Assembly (NCBI GenBank): GCA_011033025.1
Contig: WFMF01000001.1
Location: 248,001 to 312,000, forward strand
Reading direction: 5' to 3'
DNA from: Beroe forskalii
Taxonomy: Eukaryota; Ctenophora; Nuda; Beroida; Beroidae
DNA: 64,000 nucleotides
A program made the translations under genes and the position numbers. Below the pieces are notes generated by a model. That model had not been told where the DNA came from. It saw only the letters and a list, made by a program, of their open reading frames with translations, and did not search any database. Positions 9,998-21,458 of the stretch are shown here, one piece after another (position 1 is the stretch's first letter; each line of letters begins with the position of its first letter).

Positions 9998-12326
9998 ATA
10001 TAGAAAACATTGCATCTAACGGAGCTGCGGCAAATGGTCGGGACAGTTCTAATGATAACTCAGACAGCGCCCCGGATAATGAAAAAGAGTTCCGGGAGGG
10101 CAAAAGGTTCGGGTCAGTGGCAGCTGTTAAGGTGTACAATCCTGTTGTGAAAAAGAAGAAAAAGCTGGAAAGTAAAAGCAGATTCGTTCATATCTTTGTG
10201 CACGATGTCTACAGGAATGTGGTACGTTATCGAAGCTTTTGAATTCCTTAGCATTGGTAAGTTGATAATGCCACTTTTACCCCCCCCCCCCCGACACCTT
10301 ACCCAATACCCTCCAACATTTAACCTACGATACCTGACCCCCGCTTTCTCTTATAGAAGACGGGGGGAAGGAAGCTGCGACATTTTATCACGTAGGGTGA
10401 GATGTCAGGGGGGTTAAGATTTCAAATACCCTTACCATTTTATCATCAACTGATAAGAAATATTGAAAACTACTCTAGTAGCCCAGTAGGGTTGAGTATG
10501 CATTTTGGACGGCGTTTGTTTTGAGGGTTGGAATGGCTTCGTATGGTGGATACAAAAAAGTTGGTGGGGACTCGTTATACTGTAAGTGTGGCGTTTGGCC
10601 CAAATTTGGCCCAAATCCGAAATTGGGCCATACTCGAACTTTGAGTTGGGTTATCTCAGCTTCCTCGTGAAAATAAACGTCAGCTTATTGATTTATTGCT
10701 TAGCCTCACTGCATATAAATCGGATTTTTGTGTGAAAGAAGTTTCAAATAATGCTTTGTTACAACTAACAACTTAATAAAGTTAGCAATGGTTCTGAGGG
10801 GGTGTACGGTAGAATGCACGTTCGTTTTGGTACGTTTTGGTGAGTTTGAATGGGCGTGCTCAGGACTTCTGCGTCGTGCGCGTCTCCTTCCAGCTCAGCA
10901 ATGAGTTGTTGTTCATAGCTGTGTACCCCGGAACAGGTGGTGTATCCGGGAACTGCTCAAGGAACCTGCCCAAACCGATCTTGAAGCTTTCAAGCGAAAT
11001 CAGTTGTGAGACGTCATGCGGCAAGATACCCAAAGCTGAGCTGCTTTTAACACCTCAAAAAGAACTGTCGTAGCTCGGAACAGAAAGCTGGGCTTTGGTG
11101 TTTAACTGTGGGATGAGTGCCTTGATCCCAAGCCGAGGATGGTGCTTAAACTGCATTTCAAGGTCATTAGGGGCATGCCCGTTAATGATTTTCCAAACTT
11201 GGATGATGAGTATTCTTTCTCAAACCGATCTTGAGGCTTTCAAGTGAACTCAGTCGTGAGACGTCATGCGGCAACGTGTACCCTATCACTTGCATTGGAT
11301 GCAATGTGATCCACCAAAATGCGATAATGGGGCAATGTCACTATATAGTGCGCTTTCCCTTCAAGGTGATTCGGGACAGTCAATAACATATCATGGTCTA
11401 CTTTTGTCACTAATGGTGTCACTATATAGTGCGGAGTCACTATATAGTGCGGTGTCACTATATAGTGCGGTGTGATTACTGTGGGAGACATCACAAAGTC
11501 TACCAGTTAGTTGTGTAGCTCTAATAACTCTCTGAAATCACGATGTAGTTTGAAGTTTACCATTCCAAGGAAATGGTAAGAAGTATGTTTTCCTGAACTG
11601 TGACTCACTCCAGAAAGTGAAGAAGGTTGAAGTGAGCGCTCAGCAGACTGGAGAATTCCTCTCGATGGTACCAATAGACGAGGTCACAGGCAAACACATC
11701 TTTGTCGAGGTTTGCTAATCACGTGGGGTGTTTTACAGAGTGGGACCAGTTACTGAAACGAAATGATTTAAGTGTGTTTTTGCGTTAGACTTTACAAATA
11801 GCGATGGTTAACTTATGATTTTCGATAGCTTCTGATGACCAATTCTTTCGTATGAGTAAACATCTACCTTCTTACCTTCTTAGATAGAATGCCGCACCTC
11901 AGTAACTTCTCTGTCACACCAGTGAAAGAGAAGTGAAAAGCAAATCACTGCCACTAGCAACTATCTTCAGATTCCCAAGAGTAACGTTGCCATGGTACAG
12001 AGAGACTTGTTTCGGAAGCCCAACACACCCAACGAAACTTGGGTCCTCAAGAAACCTGACAGTTACATCGAGCCTCCCCAGTACATTGGTAACTCACAGT
12101 GTTTGGTGTGATGGTTGTCTTTATGGAGGTCGTGTAGAAGCAAATTAATTTCCGATTATTGTAACCATTAAGCAATCATTCATAGTTTTTATCATATAGG
12201 TACTCCATTTTCCAGATGAAGTGCCTAAAGCTACAGAACCACGAGACCCCATCACGTGTGAAGACACCTCCAAACCAGCCGTGGATACTGACGATGAGGA
12301 CTTTGTGTCAGCTAATAAGCGCCCTG
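9998..12326 (+). CDS. BRIP1: BRIP1-like exons a-d: linker between motif I and motif Ia
   Basis: Exons 9998-10221 (starts phase 1), 11614-11709, 11971-12088 and 12216-12326 read through in frame. The sequence is low-complexity and charged, with VYNPVVKKKKK, a Pro/Asn-rich RKPNTPNETWVLKK and the acidic DTDDEDFVSANKRPG. The last resembles the DENDDF...KKRIRP element in the long non-conserved insert of vertebrate BRIP1, which lies between motifs I and Ia. Assignment rests on phase continuity with exon e and this resemblance. These exons could belong to an upstream gene only if a start were hidden in exon d or e. Confidence 0.5.
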
Positions 12327-15300
12327 GTAATCTCATTTACTATTACTTACGCATTAGAAAATATTGAATTTCTCACAGCTTATTTCTTAGTTTCGTATTA
12401 GGGAATTTGTGAAATGATACCTGAAGAAGTCATGTATCATGTAACGCAGATTTCTTGACAGATGTAACGCAGAACGTGTCTCATGAGGAGTTCAAGGTGG
12501 ATACAGAGGTTATTCAGCAAAAGAAGAATGAGTGTACTCCGCCAGGCTTGCTTTGCACCTGCGATACGCCTACCGAAAGGAGAAACCCGCCCAAGATCTT
12601 CTTCTGTACTCGGACACATCGCCAGATTGCGCAAATCATCAGGGAACTCAATAAAACGGAGTTTAAAAAGGTTTGGAAATTGCATCGTGTTTTGTCGAAA
12701 ATTTAGTTCCATGTTTTCATTTATTTAGTTCCATGTTATTGCAGGAAATTGTGGAAAGTGGCACGGTCGCTAATAAATGTGTTGCAGTTGTAACGCGCCA
12801 CGACAATCTGCTGAATGTTTTCGCACACAGCCGAACACATGATACGCGCGCGCCTGCTGTTTTATTCCCGCGTGGTAATATCCATTTCATTGAAGAATGG
12901 TGATGTGAAAGTTGAGACAGACAGCTCTAAAGTTTAATTTGCTGTTCAGGTTCGGATGTCAATCTTATCGAGCCGAGAGCACTCCTGTATCAACCCTAAA
13001 GTGGAGAAGGAGGCAAACAAGAATGATAAGTGTAGAGAGCTCTGTGAGCAAAGTTAGTAGTAGTCTACCGACATTGTTCTTAGATTTAGTGGATTTTCCT
13101 GTTCCCAATCGCGTTTTTGTTTTTACAAAAGGCATTGAGAAAAGGTTAGCAGAGATCGTGTTTTGTGGGGGTTGTGTGTATACTACTTTTTTGATTGTTA
13201 AATCTGAAATAGGTAATTTGTGGGACCAAATTTGGTCCAATATAGTCGTATGTGTATGTCCTTTCCAGTCATTTTCAAGCATCCAACTGCTCCTTTATAA
13301 TATCACTGAATGTCAGCGCCAATATAGCTTGGTAGTGGCATTTAGCCTGTGTGTACTGCAGCTAGATTACAGTTATTCCCTTTTGAAAAATGGATTCTGT
13401 CCATTCCTAATTTTCAACTTCACGAATTTTAAAAATCTTGAATGTCTTCATTTTCCGAAATTTTTCAATGATAAAAGCATTGAATGAATGTTTCGATTTT
13501 CTTGGAAATTCTCATCAAATTTTGTCTTTTGATTGGGTTTCAATCAAATTAGCATGACTTTTCAATGAGCAATGAGCAATAGATTGATGATCCGATCAAT
13601 GATGATTGACCTAGTACTTTACGAAAGCTGAGGAAAGTAAGAGATGAAAAAATTTGTCCCAGCATCTCATAAATGTACGAAATCTGCATCTTCAATCTTG
13701 CTATTAATCCTCTTTTTATCTTTAAGTTGGCACACATCCTGAAATCACAAAGCTCGACGCCCTGAAGAACATTGCATTTGGTTGAATATTTACTCAACAG
13801 TCGCCATGAGTATTGAGCAATCCTCGATCAAGTGAGCTCTGGCCTCTGACTGTGGTATTCGTAAAACATTCAATCAAACTGCAGAACTTTTAAGGACTGA
13901 AAATATTTCGTATTTCGTATGAAAGAATTATTTTCATCAATAGAAACGTTCGGATAATGGCACGATATGGGAACACGGTCGTCAAAAACTCAAAAGGAAA
14001 CAACCAGAATGACGTACGCGCGCAACAGAACATGGCAGGTGTTCATTTGCGCGCAGTAAAATGCAATGCGACTTGTGATCACGTACGACGTTTATCGTTT
14101 CATGGAATTAAAGCGCTCGCCGAGGTTGCCAGAAAAAGAGCACCATTATTGTTTTCAGTCTATACACAAATGGAATAGGTCCGATTCAATGTGGATTATT
14201 GCGATGTGACTCTTGATAGATAAAGAGCAAGCGTTTTATCGTCAACTCATCCTGTCAGTAAGCGAGACGGACAATGGCTCGTTTTTTAATGACGGCGTGT
14301 TTTAATACCAGCCCCGGGGAACAGGAAATGAAGCGCCTGCATACGGGAAGAACGGGCACAAGAAATGTGCCGGCAGGCGCAATTCTTGTTTGATTATGGA
14401 GGGGGGAGTTCACCACTCATATTTCGGAAAACACGAATTTGGGATATGAGTTGTCCAGGACGTGTACCAGCTGACCAACATTTGACAGTGGTCTGTGGTC
14501 CCGAGTCCATCCAAAGATCCAACATCATATCTCAAATTCGTGTTTCCCAAAATATGAACGGTGGAACCCCCGCCCCCCCTCCAAAATATGAACGGTGGAA
14601 CCCCCCTCCTAAATATGAACAGTGAGACCCCTCTCCCCTCCTAAAGGAGTTCACGTATTTCCAACAGAGAAGTGCCAGTACAGAACGAACGTGAATGCGC
14701 TAAACAGTGCAAAGCACCTTGAGAGGGCTGGTATCACCCGCGCCTGGGACATTGAAGATCTCTGCAGGGTTGGGAGAAGGGTGACGGCTTGCCCCTACTT
14801 CGCCTCGGTAATGATCTTTATTTTCAGCTGTAGATCAGGCCTGTATTTAAGGGGAGGGTCGTGGGGGCTGCGGCCCCCTCGGAAAAATGGTAACATCCCA
14901 AAATTTTGGTATGAAGAAACTGTTCTGTAGTTATGAAGAAACTATGATCTTTTGCGTGTGTAAACGAACGTGTGAATGATAGACTTGATATATTTCGACC
15001 CATATTTTGCTGTTAGGTTCATTTCTTTATTGTAAAATTAGCAGTCTAAAACACCCTATTTTACAAATATTTCCCGGGGCCCCCTTGAAGCTGCTGGTGC
15101 TGCACCCCACTTGCTCACTTTGCAGGGCCCTACCCGGAAACAATCCTGCCTACGGGCCTGCTGTAGATTGCTGTAATTATAAAATGCAGGGATAATTATC
15201 ACTATTATAATATACAATTTCCTGTATTTGGCCCAAAAATTTAGCAGAAATTAGTGCCAAATTGGCTCAAAGTATCAGGGGTGAACCTCCCCCAAGAAAA

Positions 15301-18300
15301 AATCCAACGGGTTTTCTCGTATAGTTATATGCTTGTTTCGGCTTATTCTTTACAGTAGCTGTAAACCAGTTTACCTTAGATCAGCATTTCCATGAGTTTT
15401 CTTCTGTCACAGGTGGAGATGGTACGGAGTGCCGAGATCATATTTGCCCCTTACAACTACATATTGGATCCTCTCATCGTGTCTCAAAGAGAGCTGTCCT
15501 TGTCAGACAATGTAAGTTTAGAGGGGATCTGCAGAGTTGGCTGACAAGATCACTGCTTTGCTTAGTTCGGACTAATACACTCAGCTTTATGTCAGTAACG
15601 TGATAGATTAATCCTAAGCTAAAAGTTTCTTATCACTGCGGTGATCGATGTAGTAGAATTTTCAGAAAAAGATCCCTATATTCAATTATTTTCAAAATTT
15701 TATCGAAAAGTGTATGAGGTTTCAATTTGAATTCCTGTTAGTGTTAGTTTGAACCCTTTTTTATTTTAGTTTTTGAATTTGTCTGGGGGATATTTTATGC
15801 AAAAAGCTTCAGAGTTTTCGAATTTGTTTGGGTCACAACATCCATATTTTAGGGTCACAATTCGCAAGTTATGTTTGACGAGGGTCACAACATCAGTTAT
15901 ATTTGACGAGGGTCACAACAGGTAGTTATATTTGACGAGGGTCACAACATCGCAGGTAGTTATATTTGACGAGGGTCACAACATCGCAGGTAGTTATATT
16001 TGACGAGGGTCACAACATCGCAGGTAGTTATAGCATTTGACGAGGGTCACAACATCGGTAGTTATATTTGACGAGGGTCACAACATCGCAGGTAGTTGTA
16101 TTTGACGAGGGTCACAACATCGCAGGTAGTTATATTTGACGAGGGTCACAACATCACAGGTAGTTATATTTGACGAGGGTCACACCATCGTAGGTAGTTA
16201 TATTTGACGAGGGTCACAACATCGCAGGTAGTTATATTTGACGAGGGTCAACATCGCAGGTAGTTATATCGCAGGTAGTTAAATCGCAGGTATTTGACGA
16301 GGGTCACAACATCGCAGGTAGTTATATTTGACGAGGGTCACAACATCGCAGGTAGTTATATTTGACGAGGGTCACAACATCGCAGGTAGTTATATTTGAC
16401 GAGGGTCACACAACATCGCAGGTAGTTATTTGACGAGGGTCACAACATCGCAGGTAGTTATATTTTATTTGACGAGGGTCACAACATCGCAGGTAGTTAT
16501 ATTTGACGAGGGTCACAACATCGCAGGTAGTTATATTTGACGAGGGTCACAACATCGCAGGTAGTTATATTTGACGAGGGTCACAACATCGCAGGTAGTT
16601 ATATTTGACGAGGGTCACAACATCGCAGGTAGTTATATTTGACGAGGGTCACAACATCGCAGGTAGTTATATTTGACGAGGTCACACGTAGTTATATTTG
16701 ACGAGGTCACAACATCGGGTAGTTATATTTGACGAGGTCACAACATCGCAGGTAGTTATATTTGACGAGGGTCACAACATCGCAGGTTATATTTGACGAG
16801 GGTCACAACATCGCAGGTAGTTATATTTGACGAGGGTCACAACATCGCAGGTAGTTATATTTGACGAGGGTCACAACATCGCAGGTAGTTATATTTGACG
16901 AGGGTCACAACATCGCAGGTAGTTATATTTGACGAGGGTCAACATCGCAGGTAGTTATATTTGACGAGGGTCACAACATCGCAGGTAGTTATATTTGACG
17001 AGGGTCACAACATCGCAGGTAGTTATATTTGACGAGGGTCACAACATCGCAGGTAGTTATATTTGACGAGGGTCACAACATCGCAGGTAGTTATATTTGA
17101 CGAGGGTCACAACATCGCAGGTGGTTATATTTGACGAGGGTCACAGGTGGTTATATTTAACATCGCAGGAAGTTATATTTGACGAGGGTCACAACATCGC
17201 AGGTAGTTATATTTGACGAGGGTCACAACATCGCAGGTAGTTATATTTGACGATGGTCACAACATCGCAGGTAGTTATATTTGACGAGGGTCACAACATC
17301 GCAGGTAGTTATATTTGACGAGGGTCACAACATCGCAGGAAGTTATATTTGACGAGGGTCACAACATCGCAGGTAGTTATATTTGACGAGGGTCACAACA
17401 TCGCAGGTGGTTATATTTGACGAGGGTCACAACATCGCAGGTAGTTATATTTGACGAGGGTCACAACATCGCAGGTAGTTATATTTGACGAGGGTCACAA
17501 CATCGCAGGTGGTTATATTTGACGAGGGTCACAACATCGCAGGAAGTTATATTTGACGAGGGTCACAACATCGCAGGAAGTTATATTTGACGAGGGTCAC
17601 AACATCGCAGGTAGTTATATTTGACGAGGGTCACAACATCGCAGGTAGTTATATTTGACGAGGGTCACAACATCGCAGGTAGTTATATTTGACGAGGGTC
17701 ACAACATCGCAGGTAGTTATATTTGACGAGGGTCACAACATCGCAGGTAGTTATATTTGACGAGGGTCACAACATCGCAGGTAGTTATATTTGACGAGGG
17801 TCACAACATCGCAGGTGGTTATATTTGACGAGGGTCACTACATCGCAGGTAGTTATATTTGACGAGGGTCACAACATCGCAGGTTGTTATATTTGACGAG
17901 GGTCACAACATCGCAGGTAGTTATATTTGACGAGGGTCACAACATCGAGGACGTGTGTCGGTCCTCCGCAGGGTTCGAAGCCACGCAGTTCCAGCTGGGA
18001 GACTGTATTGTGAACCTGGAGGACGTTATCAAGAAGGACCACGAGTGTTACGTTACCAACCGACAATACGTACCAGAGGGGTGGGTACTCCTTGCAATTA
18101 ACTCATATAATTAACTATATTAACCCATATAATTAACTATATTAACACATATAATTAACTATATTAACCCATATAGTTAACTATATTAACCCATATAGTT
18201 AACTATATTAACCCATACAATTAACAATATTAGCTAATTTTGAGTGTTCTTGTAGGCGTGCAATAATGTACGCTAATCTAACCCGTAGTGGTATTGTTGC

Positions 18301-21300
18301 TGTTATTGCACGAGGCATCGCCAAGTGCTATTTACAGCATTCATCACACGAGGCGAAGCCGAGTTTGATTAGAGCACTATTTTCACGAGGGGAAAAACAC
18401 AGTACTATATCCGACTTTGATAAAGCTAATGAAGGTAGTCTTTATGGAAGAGAGGCGGAAGAGCTACAATCTCACTTTTGTGACCTATAAAGTTAAAGTC
18501 TAACTGCCGTCTGTGTTTCATGATGAATTCAATCGTATGAAATCTATTTAATCTAACACTGCATGAAGTTTAAATATTCTGTACTCAAGTACATATCCAC
18601 TTTCATTCGTTTCAAAGATATTAATTAACCATAAATCATGTGGACATGCTATATCGTTATACCAATTCCCGCCCTGGCCAGGGCGGTAACCCCCCGCGGT
18701 AATAAAAAAGACTGGCCAGGGTATATATTAGAGGAACGAGTGTCACAGGGTGATATAATATAGATATAATATATAGCATGATAATTTGGGGCAAATTTGG
18801 AAAGCCGAGATGTCAAGAACGGAAAATGGTAGAGCCATGATCGAGGTCAGGTTTTGTTGATCTAAGATGGGAAAATGTTATAGGCTATAAGAGAAGTTCT
18901 GGTGACGTCATTTTCACGTCACTATGACGTCATCAACTTGGCGAAATTTTATTGCTTTTTTAGCGAGAATAGGCCATCTTTATGCGGATTTTTCACCAAG
19001 AAGGAATGGAGATAGCTCAAAAATGTTGAAAAATCGTTGGTTGGAAATTTAAAGAGCTTTCAGAAAATCATACGGATCATTGGGCTATCTCGATTTTTCA
19101 TCGAGATATACGCGATTTTCTAAGGTACGGTGAAAAATCAATTTCAAAATTTTAGGAGAAAAACTTAAACGAGTGATATGTCAAGAACTGCAGCTTATTT
19201 TGAGATGATACCGGTCAAAGTATGTTGTACTAAGGCGGAATTGTCTTATAGGCTATATGGGAAGTTGGTTTGAGCTTATTTGGGTGCTGTGATGACGTCA
19301 TCAAAATCGCGTAAAACCACTAAAATAGCGTATTTTGCGATAGAACGCTATTTTGCGCTACTTTGGACATCTTTAACTCAAACAGTTTTCATCGGATTAT
19401 GTTTTACATTGATCTGCTGCTTTTAGACCTTGAGATTTAGCTATAAAACGAGTTTCAGGGCGATCGGTCCTAGATTGTTGTCCTGCGAGGCTTCTGGATA
19501 TGGAGCTGCAAAATGCTTGAAATTACGTTTATGACGAAAATTTGTTATGTAGTCCTATTCTGTGATACGATGGTCAACTGATAATGGTTTCTCCATTTCT
19601 CATAGTGAATAGGCATGGGAAATATACGATGGATTAGTGAAGCACGTGAGTTCACGCGGACGTTTTGTAGAAATTAGGGGAGTCGAAGAAATGGATATTT
19701 ACACGGGATTTTCGACTTGATTACGTTGAAATGAGTTCAAATACGACTGATGCGCATGAAATTAGATCCAGTTGCTATATTTCAGCACGTGAGTACACAC
19801 GGACGATTTGTAGAAATTAGGGGATTTGAAGAAATTGATATTCACACAGGATTTTCGACTTGGTTACGTTGAACTGAGTTCAAATACGACTAATGCAGGT
19901 GAAATTAGATCTGGTTGCTATATTTCAGCACGTGAGTTCACGTAGACGATTTGTAGAAATTAAGAAATATATCAATTCTAGTAATTCCAAGTTAGAATAA
20001 CGTAGTTTGGGACTTCGTCTGGGTAAGTTGTGTGGTTTACACTTGCGTGTGGGCTAGTATCGTGGGTTCGGGCTACGTGAGGGCAAGTTACGTGGGTCCA
20101 AACTGCCTTTGGGCAAGTAACATGGGTTCAAACTACATACATCTGTCAAGATATCACCACCAAAACCGTTGGACGGTTGGTCTAGTAACCCCCCGCGGGT
20201 TTGGATGTGACAACGGAACCTGAAAAGAGACAAAATGGGCTGATCACATCCAAACCAGCGGGGGGTTACTAGACCAACCGTCCAACGGTTTTGGTGGTTT
20301 ATCCAATAGAATAGAATGATGATCATCAGTTGTCATTGGAGAATACAGCCATAAGCCAGATGATATTTCAGGTATACAACCATAAGCCAGCTGATATTTC
20401 AGGTATACAACCATAAGCCAGATGATATTTCAGGTATACAGCCATAAGCCAGATGATATTTCAGGTACACAACCATAAGCCAGATGATATTTCAGGTACA
20501 CAACCATAAGCCAGCTGATATTTCAGGTATACAACCTTAAGCCAGATGATATTTCAGGTATACAGCCATAAGCCAGATGATATTTCAGGTACACAACCAT
20601 AAGCCAGATGACATTTCAGGTACACAACCATAAGCCAGATGATATTTCAGGTACACAACCATAAGCCAGCTGATATTTCAGGTACACAACCATAAGCCAG
20701 ATGATATTTCAGGTACACAACCATAAGCCAGCTGATATTTCAGGTATACAACCTTAAGCCAGATGATATTTCAGGTACCGGTCGACGCAGGTACAGTTGC
20801 GTAACCTTAAGGAGTTCTACTCCAAGCTGTTGGAGTGGACACTGAGCTTCAAGGGGAAGCTGAGGGAGGACTACTTCGAGCACTCCCACTACTCCCTACT
20901 GGGACCAGACTGTCTCAGGCAACTAGTGGTAAAACACATCGTAAAGACCTTAGACTTTGGGTGTTCCTTACGGTGTGAATAATAATGTCGAGCCCGAAGG
21001 GACGAGCCATTATTACGAATCATATTACGTACTGATATTGCAATTAAATCACTATAAGTGCAATTATATGTTAGAGGCGTAAGACAAACACGCAGACAAT
21101 ATAATTGCTTGCAAATAGTACTACCCCTTAAATCGCTCTAAACCTGTCGTGAGACTACTATATTTTAATTAGATTCGTTTCGAAAACTCCTCGTTTTTTC
21201 TATTTTCGTCTGTCTCCGATACACACTTTCCCGTCACAGGGACTGGGGATAACGAGTGACTACGTGGAGCAAATCAGTGGCTGGCTTGGGATTGTCTCCT

Positions 21301-21458
21301 ACAAAGACACGGACTGGTTGGAGATGGCCACCCTCGGAGCTGAGAAGAACTTCTTCCCTCCCACGCCCAAGACATCCTCTTTAGTCCTCGCTGAGAAGTT
21401 CATACTAACCTACCGGCTCTTCGCTGCAACGGGGAACGATTCTTCTTTCAGCGCTTGT
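9998..21458 (+). CDS. BRIP1: BRIP1/FANCJ-type XPD-family DNA helicase, partial
   Basis: Eleven exons join in consistent phase: 9998-10221, 11614-11709, 11971-12088, 12216-12326, 12462-12670, 12950-13052, 14668-14807, 15413-15511, 17917-18080, 20775-20928, 21240-21458. Family knowledge: BRIP1 is a 5'-3' Fe-S helicase that unwinds G-quadruplex and crosslink-repair intermediates in the nucleus. Seen here are motif Ia (CTRTHRQIAQIIRELNKT), the Fe-S cysteine pattern, IIFAPYNYILD, a Walker B VVIFDEGHNIED, then a block resembling the BRIP1 Arch region. BRIP1 fits better than RTEL1 or DDX11 because of ILSSREHSC and AWDIEDL. Motif I upstream and motifs IV-VI downstream are not found, so the gene is partial, broken or misassembled. 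Confidence 0.75.
10972..11273 (+). repeat. Direct duplication, two copies about 250 bp apart
   Basis: A block of about 52 bases starting aaaccgatcttga and ending gacgtcatgcggcaa occurs at 10972-11024 and again at 11222-11273 with several substitutions. It is intronic and non-coding. Confidence 0.65.
11339..11472. repeat. Palindromic 18-bp repeat, CACTATATAGTG core
   Basis: The perfect 12-base palindrome CACTATATAGTG occurs once near 11339 and three times in tandem at 11419-11472, each followed by cgg. The array is intronic. It could form small cruciforms; no function is implied. Confidence 0.8.
12462..12670 (+). CDS. BRIP1: BRIP1-like exon e: helicase motif Ia
   Basis: Acceptor ttcttgacag and donor AAAAAG|gtttgg bound 209 bases, entering in phase 1 and leaving in phase 0. 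The exon carries a CTCDTPTERR stretch (vertebrate BRIP1 also has a Cys-rich stretch here) and then PPKIFFCTRTHRQIAQIIRE, the DNA-binding motif Ia of XPD-family helicases. This is the most diagnostic exon for the family. Confidence 0.85.
12950..14807 (+). CDS. BRIP1: BRIP1-like exons f-g: Fe-S cluster domain
   Basis: Exon f 12950-13052 encodes VRMSILSSREHSC and NKNDKC; exon g 14668-14807 encodes KCQYRTN and AWDIEDL, ending GRRVTACPYFAS. The four cysteines that would ligate the 4Fe-4S cluster (HSC, DKC, KKC, ACPYF) are all present in BRIP1 spacing. The donor of exon f was placed at AAA|gttagt because only that choice keeps frame with exon g. The 1.6-kb intron between them has no other supported exon. 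Confidence 0.8.
14545..14640 (+). repeat. Three tandem copies of an AAATATGAACGGTGGAACCCCC unit
   Basis: A C-rich unit of about 30 bases (aaatatgaacggtggaac followed by a C run) is repeated three times just upstream of BRIP1-like exon g. It ends about 30 bases before the acceptor and may act as its pyrimidine-rich lead-in. Confidence 0.65.
14845..15180 (+). mobile_element. Dispersed repeat, copy 2
   Basis: Diverged inverted counterpart of 8355-8650 (shared atgaagaaactatg, tgaatgatagacttgatat, gcagggccctacc). It is intronic between BRIP1-like exons g and h and carries no ORF with family features. Confidence 0.55.
15413..15511 (+). CDS. BRIP1: BRIP1-like exon h
   Basis: Ninety-nine bases, phase 0 at both ends, between acceptor cttctgtcacag and donor AAT|gtaagt. 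It encodes VEMVRSAEIIFAPYNYILDP, the conserved strand before Walker B in XPD-type helicases. The next exon starts directly with VVIFDEGH, as in BRIP1. Confidence 0.85.
15850..17916 (+). repeat. 34-bp array built from a splice acceptor plus DEGH-coding exon start
   Basis: About 60 copies of a 34-base unit running gtagttatatttgacgag, then ggtcacaacatcgcag. The first 30 bases equal the start of the adjacent exon, and the last bases (cgcag) reproduce its 3' splice site. Copies are nearly identical near the exon and degrade at the left edge (15811-15900). Occasional deletions (for example 16675-16740 and 17140-17165) mark slippage. The final unit runs into the real exon at 17917. Confidence 0.95.
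17917..18080 (+). CDS. BRIP1: BRIP1-like exon i: Walker B (DEGH) exon
   Basis: This exon encodes VVIFDEGHNIEDVCRSSAGF and on through IKKDHECYVTNRQYVPEG. It matches the BRIP1 Walker B region and the conserved KKDHE stretch. The motif reads DEGH instead of the family's DEAH; the Ala-to-Gly change is present in essentially all neighbouring repeat copies too. The donor gtgggt after GAGGG (phase 2) fits the acceptor of exon j. The true acceptor cannot be told from the upstream copies by sequence alone. Confidence 0.8.
18095..18230 (+). repeat. 22-bp AT-rich tandem repeat
   Basis: Six copies of about 22 bases (tataattaactatattaac plus cc) directly downstream of exon i. It is intronic. Confidence 0.85.
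18663..20299 (+). mobile_element. 1.6-kb non-autonomous element, copy 1
   Basis: Inverted, diverged match to 25188-26812. It starts caattcccgccctggccagg, has a CRE-like block (gacgtcat, cacgtcac, tgacgtcatc at 18902-18930) and three internal blocks beginning cacgtgagttcac (19645, 19785, 19928). It ends in a foldback (20157-20297). About 460 bases at 19160-19615 are absent from the other copy. Both ends share a taaccccccgcgg core. No transposase or RT is encoded. Confidence 0.8.
20157..20297. repeat. Foldback with about 54-bp arms at the element end
   Basis: Arms start ccaccaaaaccgttggacgg and return as ccgtccaacggttttggtgg around a short centre (caacggaacctgaaaagag). The same foldback is at 25190-25333, and a half-copy is at 9658. 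It is capable of a long hairpin. Confidence 0.9.
20345..20774 (+). repeat. 31-bp array carrying a repeated splice-acceptor-like end
   Basis: About 14 copies of a 31-base unit (ccataagccagatgatattt followed by caggtacacaa). Each unit contains gatatttcag|gtac, the same text as the acceptor chosen for BRIP1-like exon j at 20775. Some copies read accttaag, resembling exon j's own aaccttaag a few bases in. Confidence 0.9.
20775..21458 (+). CDS. BRIP1: BRIP1-like exons j-k: after Walker B
   Basis: Exon j 20775-20928 encodes QLRNLKEFYSKLLEW and on to GPDCLRQLV; exon k 21240-21458 encodes GLGITSDYVEQISGW, then PKTSSLVLAEKFILTYRLFA. These parallel the BRIP1 segment with KMGITTATF and the later helix ending DYLFRQN. 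Exon k ends at TGT|gtgggt, phase 0. No recognisable continuation (motif III onward, HELICc) follows before HECTD1 exons begin at 23310. A degraded open block at 22144-22210 might be a relic of the next exon. Confidence 0.65.

Noticed and set aside
12745-12903. An extra helicase exon (EIVESGTVANKCVAVV)
   Set aside because: Although preceded by a good acceptor, it has no donor before a stop, and exons e and f join in phase without it, matching BRIP1 order.
12912-13487. 191-residue open frame
   Set aside because: It overlaps the helicase exon f in another frame, runs through its donor and intron, and has no family features; a chance frame in AT-rich DNA.
15850-17946. CRISPR-like array (regular 30-35-base spacing)
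   Set aside because: There are no unique spacers; whole units are repeated, and the window is eukaryotic. The same holds for the arrays at 20345, 24222, 37120, 39117 and 62569.
11620-21458. RTEL1 or DDX11 instead of BRIP1
   Set aside because: RTEL1 and DDX11 share DEAH and Fe-S cysteines, but the ILSSREHSC, AWDIEDL, KKDHE and GLGITSDY blocks fit BRIP1 better.
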